Program-made: the position numbers and the translations under genes
The notes under the pieces: generated by a model
What the model saw: the letters and a program-made list of their open reading frames with translations, nothing else
What the model was told of the DNA's origin: nothing
Databases searched by the model: none
NCBI GenBank assembly: GCA_964607515.1
Contig: CAZSKU010000012.1
Location: 8,168-72,167, forward strand
Direction: 5' to 3'
From: UBA6080 sp964607515
GTDB lineage: Bacteria > Fermentibacterota > Fermentibacteria > Fermentibacterales > JCC-6
Length of the DNA stretch: 64,000 nucleotides
In this document: positions 32,855 through 41,803 of the stretch, one piece after another
Numbering within the stretch: the first letter of the stretch is position 1
Layout: the number at the start of each line of letters is the position of its first letter

Positions 32855-33313
32855 ATGACGATAAGGTTCATGCGGCCCGAAGACCACAGGCAGCTGGTGG
32901 AACTTTGGAGCGGTTCACCGGGCAATGCGGTCACCCGCGCGGATTCGTACGAGGAGTTCTCCGAGTTTCTGGCGAGGAACGGCGAGTTCTGCTTCACCGC
33001 AGTGGACAGGGCAGGAGACGGGATCCTGCATGCTGCCGGGAGCGTCATGGCCGGAAGCGACGGCAGAAGGGGATACGTGTACCATCTGGCCGTGAGAGAG
33101 GATCTTCGGGGAAGAGGGCTGGGAGGCAGGCTCATGCGGAGCGTGGAGGAGGCGCTGAAGCGCTCGGGGCTCGAGAAGATCCACCTCTTCATCTACCGCG
33201 ACAACCCGGCGGTGGCCTTCTACGAGAAAATGGAATGGCATGTGCGCCATGACATTCTGGTGATGAGCCGGGTGCTGGAAGGTCCCGGACAGGATCGGAA
33301 CAAAGGAAGATGA
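32855..33313 (+). CDS. GNAT family N-acetyltransferase
   Basis: The 152-residue protein has the GNAT fold: MTIRFMRPEDHRQLVELW at the N terminus, the acetyl-CoA-binding motif LAVREDLRGRGLGGRLMRSV (R/Q-x-x-G-x-G/A) and the late YRDNPAVAFYEKMEWHVRHD segment typical of RimI-like enzymes. The acceptor is unknown. It lies 13 bases after DUF6754 copy B and probably shares its transcript. Confidence 0.88.
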   Translation: MTIRFMRPEDHRQLVELWSGSPGNAVTRADSYEEFSEFLARNGEFCFTAVDRAGDGILHAAGSVMAGSDGRRGYVYHLAVREDLRGRGLGGRLMRSVEEALKRSGLEKIHLFIYRDNPAVAFYEKMEWHVRHDILVMSRVLEGPGQDRNKGR

Positions 33314-33326
33314 TGCCTTCCCTCGG

Positions 33327-33353
33327 TTGACAAATGCGCGCTCTTGTTATAGC
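33327..33353 (+). promoter_or_regulatory. Candidate promoter for the secreted-protein gene
   Basis: A perfect TTGACA (33327-33332) is followed 15 bases later by TATAGC (33348-33353), with the GTG start at 33381 and AAGGAGGG before it. Confidence 0.5.
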
Positions 33354-33380
33354 ATCACAATTCCAAGGAAGGAGGGTTCC

Positions 33381-33938
33381 GTGAACAAGGTTTTATTGGT
33401 CCTCATGGTCGTCTCTCTGGCCGGTGCCGAGGTTCTCCAGTACGACGACGGCACTCCCGCCCAGCATACCTTCGAAGGGATCTGGCGGGGAGTGTCCTTC
33501 GACGTGCAGGACTTCAACCCCGATGCAACGGGTTTCCTGCTTCAGCAGGTGGAGTACTGGTTCTTCGACTCCGGTTCCCCCGCCTGGGACACGGCCGAGT
33601 TCTGGGCCGAGGTTTTCAGCGGCGGGATCGGCGGGCCCGAGGCCATGTACGTGGTTGAGCAGCTTACCGCGGTGCACTACGCCCCGGTATACCTCAACCT
33701 GGGTGGCGGAGTGCCCGTACCCCAGGGCTTCTGGTGCGTAGCCAGCAGCCAGCTCAGCACCAACGGTTCGCCCTCATTGATGGGCGACGCAGCGGCAGGC
33801 TCCGGCAGGAGCTTTTACTCCAACGACCTCTCGAACTGGACCCCCTGGGCCGCCGGTGATTACATCATCAGGGCCCACGGGGAGTACTCGTACTCCCTAG
33901 ACGCCCGCAGCTGGGCGCAGATCAAGAACCTGCCGTAG
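33381..33938 (+). CDS. Secreted protein of unknown function
   Basis: The 185-residue protein begins with a signal peptide (MNKVLLVLMVVSLAGA) and continues with an aromatic and Gly-rich, probably beta-sandwich domain (EVLQYDDGTPAQHTFEG, VEYWFFDSGSPAWD, QGFWCVASSQLS). The N-terminal YDDGTP motif is common in exported proteins of FCB bacteria, often before a sorting domain, but no sorting domain is present. It has its own promoter and a strong AAGGAGGG site. Its 3' end overlaps the convergent DUF3276 gene by 17 bases. Confidence 0.75.
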   Translation: MNKVLLVLMVVSLAGAEVLQYDDGTPAQHTFEGIWRGVSFDVQDFNPDATGFLLQQVEYWFFDSGSPAWDTAEFWAEVFSGGIGGPEAMYVVEQLTAVHYAPVYLNLGGGVPVPQGFWCVASSQLSTNGSPSLMGDAAAGSGRSFYSNDLSNWTPWAAGDYIIRAHGEYSYSLDARSWAQIKNLP

Positions 33939-34383
33939 CTTTTGTTTCGTCGCGGGGCTGGATGAGACCCATCTTGTCCAGCCTCGCGATGACCGCCTTC
34001 TCGGATCGGCCTGTTATCCCCGCCAGGGTCGCGGTGTCGGTGTTCTTCCTGAATTCCTTTTCCAGTTCCATGTCGTCTTCGGGCGACCATTTTGAAAAAG
34101 CCCTGGGGTGCAGTGCCCTGACCTCATCCACCCCCTCGTCCCCCCGGCGCATCACCAGGTTTTCCACCGCGTCAAAAGCCTCGTTGAGGGCGTTCCTGAA
34201 TGCTGTTACACCCTCCTCGAAGAGAATCACCCTGCTCTGGGTGAAGCTGTCGGCTTCGGTGCGCCGGCTTTCCGTTATGGAGATGTAATACCTTCCGTTG
34301 ACAGCCTGCCTGGCGTCCACGAAATAGGTCGTCTTGCCGCAGGCGACCCTGGCCTCATGAATTTTCGCCCTTTCCGGAACCAT
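33922..34383 (-). CDS. DUF3276 / Pur-alpha-like nucleic-acid-binding protein
   Basis: The 153-residue protein starts with a PUR-repeat-like domain (KIHEARVACGKTTYFVDAR, GRYYISITESRR, SRVILFEEGVTAFRNALNEA), as in the DUF3276 proteins of Bacteroidetes and the Borrelia regulator BpuR that bind single-stranded DNA or RNA. A C-terminal part (residues ~95-140) looks like a helix-turn-helix (FSKWSPEDDMELEKEF, ITGRSEKAVIARLDKMGLI). GGGAGG precedes the ATG. The gene stands alone. Confidence 0.85.
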   Translation of the reverse strand: MVPERAKIHEARVACGKTTYFVDARQAVNGRYYISITESRRTEADSFTQSRVILFEEGVTAFRNALNEAFDAVENLVMRRGDEGVDEVRALHPRAFSKWSPEDDMELEKEFRKNTDTATLAGITGRSEKAVIARLDKMGLIQPRDETKATAGS

Positions 34384-34478
34384 TTTTCACGCCTCCCTTC
34401 TTCCGACGATACCTCTCAATCCATGCTACGGCCCGTTCCGGGGAATTTTCAAGGGTATATTTCTTCCCTGGAGGCGCA

Positions 34479-36290
34479 ATGAACCCGTACATGTTTCCCG
34501 TCAGCGGCCGTGAGATGAGGGCTCTGGGATGGAACCGGCCGGACGTGCTGCTGGTGACCGGCGATGCCTTCGTCGATCATCCGTCCTTCGGGGTGGCGGT
34601 GATCGCCAGGGTACTCCAGGGGGCCGGTTACCGGGTGGCGGTTCTGGCACAGCCTGATCCCGATGATCCGGGGGTGTTCCTGGAACTGGGAATTCCCAGG
34701 CTGTTCGCGGGGATCACCCCGGGGAACATGGACAGCATGGTGAACCACTACACAAGCCTCAACCGGATCAGGTCCGACGACTCATACACCCCGGGGGGTC
34801 TGCCCGGAAGAAGGCCCGACCGAGCCGAACTGAAGTACGCCAACTCCCTTCAGAGGGTGATGAAGGGGGTTCCCTTGGTGCTGGGGGGGCTGGGCCCCTC
34901 GACCCGGCGGGTGAGCCACTACGACTTCTGGAGTGATCGGGTGCGAAAGAGCGTTCTTCTGGACTCCAAGGCGGATATACTGGTATACGGTATGGCGGAA
35001 AAGACGGTACTGGAAGTGGCCCGCCGGTTGGATTCCGGTGAAAAACTCGCAGGAATCCGGGGAACTTGCTGGTTCGCGTCCAGTGCAGACCCCATGCCCG
35101 GGGACGTGGAGTTGCCTTCCCACGAGGACGCGGCTTCCTCGCCGGAAGCTTTTCTTCGAATGACCAGGCTTCTGGAGGAGAACCAGAATCCATGGAACGC
35201 CGCCAGACTCCTGCAGCGGTCGGACACAAGAACCCTGGTGGTGGAACCGCCCGCCTTTCCTCTCACCGGCGAGGAACTGGACGCGGTCTACGCCCTGCCG
35301 TTCACCGGAATGCCCCATCCATCAACCGGCGGAGACATTCCAGCCTGGCGGATGATCCGGCACTCCATAACTGTCGTGAGGGGATGCCCGGGGGGGTGCA
35401 CCTTCTGCGCCCTGGGATTCCACCAGGGCAGATTCGTCACCTCGAGGAGCGGAGAATCGGTGCTGAATGAAGCCCGGAGGCTTGTCGACCAGAACCCCGG
35501 CGGTCTGGTGGTCAGCGACCTGGGAGGCCCGACCGCCAACGTGTACGGCCTCGGTTGCGGCAACCCGGAAGCCATGCGGGCGTGCCGGCGCCCTTCATGC
35601 CTGTATCCCGATATTTGCAGGTGGTTCGACACCGACCACTCCCGCTACGTGCGGCTGCTCGGAGAGGTGTCGGATCTGCCCGGGGTGACCCGGGTGCTGG
35701 TGTCCAGCGGTGTGAGACACGACCTGGCACTCCGGGATCCCGCTTTCATGAAAGTCCTGGTGGAGAGGCACGTTCCGGGGCATCTGAAGATTGCTCCCGA
35801 GCACACCGAGGACGATGTCCTGAAACTGATGCGCAAGCCCGGAGGCGAACTGTGGTCCCGGTTCTGCCGGGAGTTCCGATCCCTGTCCGCCGCGGCAGGG
35901 AAGGAGCAGTACCTGCTTCCCTACATAATAGCGGCCTTTCCTGGATGCACCATGGAACACATGACCCGGTGCCGAGGAAAGCTCGCGGCGACCGGCGCCC
36001 TGCCCAGGCAGGTGCAGGTTTTTCTTCCCACCCCCATGACCGTGGCGGCGGCCATGTACTGCACCGGGCTCGACTACTTCACCGGGGAACCCCTGAGGGT
36101 TCCCAGAAGGCCGTCGGAGAAATCGGCCCAGAAGGAGGCTGTGCTGGGGGTCAGTTCCAGCGCAGGGCCGCGAACACCCCGAGGGCGCAGTGAAAACCGA
36201 CATCCGAAGCCAGACGGACCCCGATCCCGATCCGCCGGAAACGGATCAGCGAGACAGCCCGGAAAAGCCCCTCCGCTGCGAAAACAGTGA
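34479..36290 (+). CDS. ygiQ: YgiQ family radical SAM protein
   Basis: The 603-residue protein matches UPF0313/YgiQ: the N-terminal cobalamin-like region (WNRPDVLLVTGDAFVDHPSFG), the GVPLVLGGLGPSTRRVSHYD segment, and the radical SAM cluster motif CPGGCTFCALGFHQGR with three Cys at CxxxCxxC. Later conserved parts are HLKIAPEHTEDDVLKLMRKP and LPYIIAAFPGC. The substrate is unknown. The last ~60 residues are Arg/Pro-rich and lie antisense to the DUF2752 gene, so the native C terminus may have been replaced by read-through. ATG 34479 has GGAGG upstream. Confidence 0.9.
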   Translation: MNPYMFPVSGREMRALGWNRPDVLLVTGDAFVDHPSFGVAVIARVLQGAGYRVAVLAQPDPDDPGVFLELGIPRLFAGITPGNMDSMVNHYTSLNRIRSDDSYTPGGLPGRRPDRAELKYANSLQRVMKGVPLVLGGLGPSTRRVSHYDFWSDRVRKSVLLDSKADILVYGMAEKTVLEVARRLDSGEKLAGIRGTCWFASSADPMPGDVELPSHEDAASSPEAFLRMTRLLEENQNPWNAARLLQRSDTRTLVVEPPAFPLTGEELDAVYALPFTGMPHPSTGGDIPAWRMIRHSITVVRGCPGGCTFCALGFHQGRFVTSRSGESVLNEARRLVDQNPGGLVVSDLGGPTANVYGLGCGNPEAMRACRRPSCLYPDICRWFDTDHSRYVRLLGEVSDLPGVTRVLVSSGVRHDLALRDPAFMKVLVERHVPGHLKIAPEHTEDDVLKLMRKPGGELWSRFCREFRSLSAAAGKEQYLLPYIIAAFPGCTMEHMTRCRGKLAATGALPRQVQVFLPTPMTVAAAMYCTGLDYFTGEPLRVPRRPSEKSAQKEAVLGVSSSAGPRTPRGRSENRHPKPDGPRSRSAGNGSARQPGKAPPLRKQ

Positions 36291-36525
36291 AGAAAAGCAT
36301 CGCCCGGGGATTGTTGGGCGGATCCTGAAGTTCTCCGGAGCGCAGCACCGCCGACGCGTCCCTGGTGAGGCCGCAGAGAAGGCAGGGCTGTCCGGTCAGG
36401 GCCAGTTGCCTGCAGACCGTTAGTTCCGGGCACATTCCGGATATGGCCGGCGCCGCCAGGGGCACCAGAAGGCAGTATGCCAGAAGCCCGGCGACGGTGG
36501 CGTTGAAGATCGAGTAGACTCTCAG
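36151..36525 (-). CDS. DUF2752 small membrane protein (CTG start possible)
   Basis: The protein shows the DUF2752 signature (TGQPCLLCGLTRDASAVLRSGEL, with the two Cys and the GLTR motif) and hydrophobic helices on both sides. No ATG, GTG or TTG occurs in frame near the expected start. A CTG at 36525 overlaps the stop of the upstream gene as CTGA, mirroring the junctions used elsewhere, and gives 124 residues. A GTG further downstream would remove the first helix. Its 3' half overlaps the ygiQ tail on the other strand by 140 bases. Confidence 0.75.
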   Translation of the reverse strand: MRVYSIFNATVAGLLAYCLLVPLAAPAISGMCPELTVCRQLALTGQPCLLCGLTRDASAVLRSGELQDPPNNPRAMLFFTVFAAEGLFRAVSLIRFRRIGIGVRLASDVGFHCALGVFAALRWN

Positions 36526-36782
36526 TATTTCAGCAGCCCCGAAGTAAGGTCTCCCGCGGCGAATATCAGCGTGTAACCGGCGATGAACAGGATCGCCAGT
36601 CCGTTCAGGATGATCCCCGCCATGGCGACGCCGGTGGGCTGGTCGTTCTCCCTCTTCCTGTTGTAGCTCACCAGACCCAGCACCAGCCCGAGTATCGCCG
36701 GGGCCAGGGCCAGCCAGCTGCAGCACGGAATGAACCCCAGGATCGCCGAGACCACACCTATGATCAGTGATGCCACGTCCAT
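36522..36782 (-). CDS. DUF4190-like small membrane protein
   Basis: The 86-residue protein has two hydrophobic hairpins: SLIIGVVSAILGFIPCCSWLALAPAILGLVLG and GVAMAGIILNGLAILFIAGYTLIFAAG, separated by a polar SYNRKRENDQPT loop. This is the layout of DUF4190 membrane proteins of unknown function. ATG 36782 follows the protease gene by 16 bases with GGGGTGGGG upstream. It is coupled to the DUF2752 gene. Confidence 0.75.
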   Translation of the reverse strand: MDVASLIIGVVSAILGFIPCCSWLALAPAILGLVLGLVSYNRKRENDQPTGVAMAGIILNGLAILFIAGYTLIFAAGDLTSGLLKY

Positions 36783-36798
36783 TCCCCACCCCTTTCCA

Positions 36799-39681
36799 TC
36801 AGAGCTTTTCGGTGTTCGGAACTCCGATTTCGACCAGTTTTCTTCTGTCTGCGGCTACGCAGACTACCGCCCCTCGGGATTCCCTCGCCACGACTTTCGA
36901 GGCCCGTCGAAGGGAATCGGCATCCACCTCCAGAAGCCTTTTCCAGACCTTTCCGTGATACTCCCTGTCCATTCCGGTGAAGAACGAAGCCGTTGCGGTC
37001 AACGGGGCCCGGGCGGGCCTCACCAGGGGATCGACCCTCTGGAGGGTCGAGAACACGGCTCCCCGGACGGTTTTCTCGTCCAGATCCAGATGCTTCTCCG
37101 GGTCGCCCAGTATTTCAAGCGCGGCCGACATGCTCTCAATCGGCGACGGGTCGCGGTAGGTGCTGAAGGCCAGCAGGCCGGGGCTTGCCCAGGATGAAAC
37201 CCCGTAGGCTCCGATTCTCCCACGGATCCTGTTCCACAACGGACCGTTTCCCAGAATGGTCATCAATACCAGAAGGGGTTCGAACAGGGGGTCGGAGGGC
37301 TCCCTTCCCGGAAAGGCTCCGGCCAGGGAGGCGACCTCCGAGTCGGTGATGATCCCCCGGTAGCCCGGCCGTACCGCTCTCGGGAAGGATGCCGGTGAGA
37401 AGGGACGCCGGGTTCCGGGAAGTCTGTCCAGGAAGCTTGTGACCGTCTGGAGCGCCTCTTCGGGCCCGGTCCAGGCCAGGGCCACCGGGGCCTCCAGTCT
37501 CAGCCGGTCCCATATCTCCATGAGCCTGCGGGAGAGAACCGAGGGTTTTCCGGCGGCGAGCCTGCAGGTAGTCCGGGCCATGGGCATCCCCTTCAGCAGC
37601 CGTACCACCTCCATGCCGTTCCGGAGTTCCGACATGGCCTCGAGCCCGGCGAACCCGCCGGCGCTCTCCACGAACCTGGCCCTGATCCCGCTCTCCACCT
37701 CCCTGCCCAGTTCCGCCACCCGGGCAACATCATCCAGGGCAGGAGAGAGAATCCGGGCTGCCAGCAGGCTCAGAAGTCCGGAAAGGTCGCCCTCAAGGCA
37801 CGATACGTTGAAGGATACCACCGGGATTGCCGTTCCCGGGGATGCCAGGGGTTCATAGACCGCAACTCCCGCGGCGATGCCTCCGGAGCACGCCGTTTCC
37901 CGGCGGGAGACCTCCTGGTAGGACATACCCCCGGCTCCGGTTCCCGTTACGGTCTCCACCGCAAGCTGCGCCAGGGGCATATCGCCGGGGGAGAGGCCGC
38001 CGACTCCCAGGGAGAGGTTAAGATGGCACACCCCGTTGGTGAAACCAGGCACCGTTATCAGATGTACCCCCGGGGCCCTCTCCTCACGGCTGTACTCGAG
38101 GAACGAGGGTTCCCGGGGAATGTCCCTGATGCAAAGCGATGGAAGCGACGCCGCCGCCTCGGGAGTATCGGGGGTTTCCTGGCGGGTCTTCAGGGATATC
38201 GACTGAAGCCTCAGAGATTCCAGACCGCCCGGGTCCAGTCTCTCCCCCTCCCTCTCCGCGGCTTTCTCCCTTCTCCTGCCGAGCCTTCGGAAATGGGCGG
38301 GATCGGGGTAGAAGACCGCGTCCACCCGTCCATCGTTGTCCAGCAGATAGCGCCGGATCATCCCTTCCATGCAGCGGGGATCCCGGTCCAGCATCGTGTG
38401 GAGACGGGCCAGATGGCTCTCCTCTTCCAATTCGTCCAGCGGATTCCTGCCGTGGGTCCAGGCCTTGGCGGCGGCGCCGAGGATACCGTGGGCCCACCTC
38501 TGGCTTATCCGGCGCAGGAGCAGCTCCTTCCTGTGAAGGAAGCCCCTGGTGTCCTCTGGATTCAACCCTTCTGCGCACCGCCTGAGGGTCTGATCCACCA
38601 GTCGGAAGACATCTTCCGATCTCTCCCGCTCCACCCCCCTGAGCCCCGTGGTGAAAGTGGGTCTGGCTATGTCGCAGTCGTAACCGGAGGGACCGAGACC
38701 CGTTCCCAGACCGCTTCCCACCAGGGCGTCCTTAAGGGGGGCGGCGTCGCCCTCCAGAAGCACGTCGTCCAGCAGGGACACGGCCAGCGACTCCACGGGG
38801 TCATCGCCCCGGTCCATCAGCCATGCTCTGAGCACCGTGCACCCGGCTTTCCTTGAGCCCGGTACCGGAAACTCCCCTCTGACGGGTCCGACGAACCCTG
38901 GCTCCGTGATAATCTCGGCAGAGGAGGGGGTCGGTTGGAACCCCCGGAGCCTTTCCCCGAGGAACCCGGTCACCTCGTCCCCCGGGATATCCGCCATGAC
39001 CAGGAGACAGCAGTTGCCCGGGTGATAGTGCCTTTCATGGAAATTCACGAAGGCTTCGTAGGTCAGCCCGGGAATCCGGTCCGGTTCTCCCCCGGAGCAG
39101 TGTCCGTAGGTGGTGCCTGGAAAAAGAAGGGCCCTCAACCTTCTTTCCAGGTAGTCGTCGGGATCCGAGTACGCCCCGCGCATTTCGTTGTAGACAACCC
39201 CCATCCTGGCTGTCCGGCCGTCCTCCAGGAAGTCCAGCCGGTGCCCTTCCTGAAGGAAAGAAGACCGTTCCAGAAGGGGGTGGAACACCGCGTCCATGTA
39301 GACGTCAACCAGGTTGAAGAAATCCCTGGTGATGAGACTGGCGCAGGGGTACACCGTCCTGTCGTCGTAGGTCACGGCGTTGATATAGGTGGCCATGCTG
39401 GTCTTCACGAGTTCCATGAAAGGGTCCTTCAACGGGAACCTGGCGGACCCGCACAGAACGCAGTGCTCCAGGATGTGCGGTACTCCGGTGCTGTCTTCGG
39501 GCGGAGTTCTGAAAACCGCGGCGAAAAGTTTCTCGCGGTCTCCCGGGCATCTGAAGAATGCCAGTTCCGCCCCCGAAGGTTCATGGACCGCCCGGATCGC
39601 ATCGCTGCGGATGCCGGGCATGAAGCGTCGCTCCAGGAGCCGGAAGCCTCCCGCCAGGCTGATGTCCCTTTCGCTTGTCAT
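36799..39681 (-). CDS. M16C metalloprotease, PreP/presequence-protease-like
   Basis: The 960-residue protein has the inverted zinc motif HILEH at residues 69-73 followed by the conserved VLCGSARFPLKDPFMELVK and YPCASLITRDFFNLVDVYMDAVFHPLL, characteristic of the M16C group that degrades short peptides in a closed chamber. The four-domain length is normal. Later parts keep the C-terminal M16C-associated region (LSLGVGGLSPGDMPL). No signal peptide is seen, so it is probably cytoplasmic. It is divergent from the molybdopterin cluster and followed by two small membrane genes. Confidence 0.92.
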   Translation of the reverse strand: MTSERDISLAGGFRLLERRFMPGIRSDAIRAVHEPSGAELAFFRCPGDREKLFAAVFRTPPEDSTGVPHILEHCVLCGSARFPLKDPFMELVKTSMATYINAVTYDDRTVYPCASLITRDFFNLVDVYMDAVFHPLLERSSFLQEGHRLDFLEDGRTARMGVVYNEMRGAYSDPDDYLERRLRALLFPGTTYGHCSGGEPDRIPGLTYEAFVNFHERHYHPGNCCLLVMADIPGDEVTGFLGERLRGFQPTPSSAEIITEPGFVGPVRGEFPVPGSRKAGCTVLRAWLMDRGDDPVESLAVSLLDDVLLEGDAAPLKDALVGSGLGTGLGPSGYDCDIARPTFTTGLRGVERERSEDVFRLVDQTLRRCAEGLNPEDTRGFLHRKELLLRRISQRWAHGILGAAAKAWTHGRNPLDELEEESHLARLHTMLDRDPRCMEGMIRRYLLDNDGRVDAVFYPDPAHFRRLGRRREKAAEREGERLDPGGLESLRLQSISLKTRQETPDTPEAAASLPSLCIRDIPREPSFLEYSREERAPGVHLITVPGFTNGVCHLNLSLGVGGLSPGDMPLAQLAVETVTGTGAGGMSYQEVSRRETACSGGIAAGVAVYEPLASPGTAIPVVSFNVSCLEGDLSGLLSLLAARILSPALDDVARVAELGREVESGIRARFVESAGGFAGLEAMSELRNGMEVVRLLKGMPMARTTCRLAAGKPSVLSRRLMEIWDRLRLEAPVALAWTGPEEALQTVTSFLDRLPGTRRPFSPASFPRAVRPGYRGIITDSEVASLAGAFPGREPSDPLFEPLLVLMTILGNGPLWNRIRGRIGAYGVSSWASPGLLAFSTYRDPSPIESMSAALEILGDPEKHLDLDEKTVRGAVFSTLQRVDPLVRPARAPLTATASFFTGMDREYHGKVWKRLLEVDADSLRRASKVVARESRGAVVCVAADRRKLVEIGVPNTEKL

Positions 39682-39785
39682 GGTGCGGCCTTTCCGGTTC
39701 TATGGCGAACGGTGAATATAGCCCGGGCGCCTTCGGGGTGGATAAGGGGCCCGTCAGGAATTAGATTGGCGCCAGGATCAGCGAA

Positions 39786-40598
39786 ATGAAAACGAAACAC
39801 ATTGCAGTGTCCGCCTCTCTCAGAAAAGCCGGTAAAACAATGCTGGCCCAGGGGCTAATCCGTCGCGCCTCCTCTTCCGGTCTGGTGTGCGGATATGTGA
39901 AGCTGAGGCGGAGGATGAACTCCCGGCCGGAGGTGTATCCCGGTCCAGGCACGTCCGGTTCGGACACCCACCGCTGTTCCGTGCCGGGGGCATCCTTCAC
40001 CGCCCTGGTGGAGTATGGATCGCCGGATCAACTGGACGACCTCTTTCCCGAGTGGCTTCAGCGGTGCGATCTTGTGGTGTGGGAAACCAACAGCGCGGTG
40101 GAACTCCTGGACCCCGATGTACTGGTTTTCATTGATATGGAAGGCACAGGATCCGGAAAGAATCCCGAGCTGGCCCTCCGTGCCGATCTCGTGGTGGAGG
40201 CCCCCCTCACGGAGGAACCCGGGGCGGTCCTGTGCGACCTCGTGCTGGAGCTGGCAGGCTTTCCGGGAATCAGGGCCGTTTCCACCGGCTTCAAATGCTG
40301 GCTGCGCACCGCCCGGGGACCGGTCCTGGGAACGGGCATAGCCCGGCTTCTCGGCCACATCGCCGAGTCCGGCAGCATCAGCTCGGGCTCCCGGCTGGCG
40401 GGGATATCGTACCGGAGGGCGTGGACGCTGCTCTCCCGGGCCGAAGCCAATCTCGGAGCCCGGCTGGTGACCAGAACCAGGGGAGGCAGGGACAGCGGCG
40501 GCAGCAGGTTGACCCTTCTGGCGCAGCGGCTGATCAAAGATTTCAAGATCCTGGAGGAGACCCTCCAGAAGACCCGAATGGATGTGGAGGAGAAGTGA
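39786..40598 (+). CDS. P-loop (MobB-like) protein fused to ModE-like HTH domain
   Basis: The 270-residue protein starts with a MobB-like P-loop (VSASLRKAGKTMLAQGLI), keeping GKT but missing the usual first Gly. Residues ~190-265 match the ModE DNA-binding domain: LLGHIAESGSISSGSRLAGI, SYRRAWTLLSRAEANLGARL, and RGGRDSGGSRLTLLAQRL. MobB binds GTP in molybdopterin guanine dinucleotide synthesis; ModE-HTH proteins regulate molybdate genes. The fusion, placed first in the moe/moa cluster, is best read as its regulator or sensor. The GTG of moeA overlaps its stop. Confidence 0.75.
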   Translation: MKTKHIAVSASLRKAGKTMLAQGLIRRASSSGLVCGYVKLRRRMNSRPEVYPGPGTSGSDTHRCSVPGASFTALVEYGSPDQLDDLFPEWLQRCDLVVWETNSAVELLDPDVLVFIDMEGTGSGKNPELALRADLVVEAPLTEEPGAVLCDLVLELAGFPGIRAVSTGFKCWLRTARGPVLGTGIARLLGHIAESGSISSGSRLAGISYRRAWTLLSRAEANLGARLVTRTRGGRDSGGSRLTLLAQRLIKDFKILEETLQKTRMDVEEK

Positions 40599-41803
40599 TT
40601 TCCTTTGAAAAGGCCCTCGAAACGGTGCTTGCCCGGTCACTGAACCCGGGCCGTGAAGAGGTGGAGCTTTCCGCGGCGGTGGGAAGGGTGCTGGCGGAGG
40701 ATGTCATCTCGGACATCGCCATGCCTCCCTTCGACAGGAGCGCCGTGGACGGTTTCGCTCTGACAGGCGAAGGAACGGCATTCCTACTGGCGGAAGAGAT
40801 TGCCGCGGGACCCGGGACTCCTCCGCCGCTTGCGCCCGGCACCGCGGCGCCCATCATGACCGGAGCTCCGGTTCCGGAAGGGGCCGACCGGGTTGTCATG
40901 CGCGAGGACACGGCTGTCGCGGGGAACAGAATGACGGTGAACAGGCCGGTTCTTAGGGGGGCCAACGTTTGCCGGCGGGGCGAGGATATGCGGGAGGGCG
41001 GCATGGTCCGGGCTTCCGGAGATCCTGTCACCCCCGCCGCAGCCGGTGTCTGCGCCATGGCCGGAAGGACGTCCCTGCGGGTGTATCGCAGGCCGTCGGT
41101 GGCGTTGATCACGACCGGCGACGAGGTCATCGAGCCTGCCATGGTTCCCGGCCCCGGTCAGGTCCGCAACGCCAATGCGGTCCTGGGTGTCTCCGCCCTG
41201 TCCGCAGCAGGGTTCGGTTCCCTTCGCGCCATCCATTCCAACGACTCTCCCGCAGCGCTGCGGAATGCGGTGGAGGATGCCCTCGGCAGCGCCGACCTGT
41301 TGCTGGCCGCTGGAGGGGTCTCTCTGGGCTCCCGGGATTTCGTTCCCGTCGTGATGGAAGAAGCCGGTTTCGAGTTTCTTTTCAGGGAGGTGGCCCAGAA
41401 GCCCGGCAAACCCCTCTGCTTCGCGATCACAGCGGAAAAGGCCTTCTTCGGTCTTCCCGGGAATCCCGTCAGCGTTCTTGTGGCCCTGGAGGAGTTCGTC
41501 ATTCCGTATCTGAGGAAATCCTCGGGTTTTGCCCATTTCATTAAGACGACCTATCGGGGGGTCCTTACCGACAACGTCAGGTGCAGGCCCGGCAGGTCCA
41601 ACATCTTCAGGGCGGTGTGCCGCCCGGGTCCGGACGGCTTTCTTGTAACCGTCCCGGAAAGCCACGGTTCCGGCGACCTGATGAGCGCCGCCGGGGCCAA
41701 CTGCCTGGTCCGGTTTCCGGCGGATTCCACCGGGGCGGCCGCCGGGGACCCGGTTCGTTTTTCCTTTATGTCGTCGGTCTTCGGGGAGTCGGTTTTCTCG
41801 TGA
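40595..41803 (+). CDS. moeA: Molybdopterin molybdenumtransferase MoeA
   Basis: MoeA inserts molybdate into adenylylated molybdopterin. The 402-residue protein has PFDRSAVDGFALTGEG, PIMTGAPVPEGADRVVMRED, VALITTGDEVIEPA, LLLAAGGVSLGSRDFV and FFGLPGNPVSVLVALEEFV, the standard MoeA order, and a C-terminal beta domain. GTG 40595 has GGAGGAG upstream and overlaps the previous stop. It is second in the cluster, followed without gap by moaA. Confidence 0.95.
   Translation: MISFEKALETVLARSLNPGREEVELSAAVGRVLAEDVISDIAMPPFDRSAVDGFALTGEGTAFLLAEEIAAGPGTPPPLAPGTAAPIMTGAPVPEGADRVVMREDTAVAGNRMTVNRPVLRGANVCRRGEDMREGGMVRASGDPVTPAAAGVCAMAGRTSLRVYRRPSVALITTGDEVIEPAMVPGPGQVRNANAVLGVSALSAAGFGSLRAIHSNDSPAALRNAVEDALGSADLLLAAGGVSLGSRDFVPVVMEEAGFEFLFREVAQKPGKPLCFAITAEKAFFGLPGNPVSVLVALEEFVIPYLRKSSGFAHFIKTTYRGVLTDNVRCRPGRSNIFRAVCRPGPDGFLVTVPESHGSGDLMSAAGANCLVRFPADSTGAAAGDPVRFSFMSSVFGESVFS

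Noticed and set aside
36799..39789. Long plus-strand frames across the M16 protease gene
   Set aside because: They are antisense to a conserved 960-residue protease with an intact HxxEH motif.
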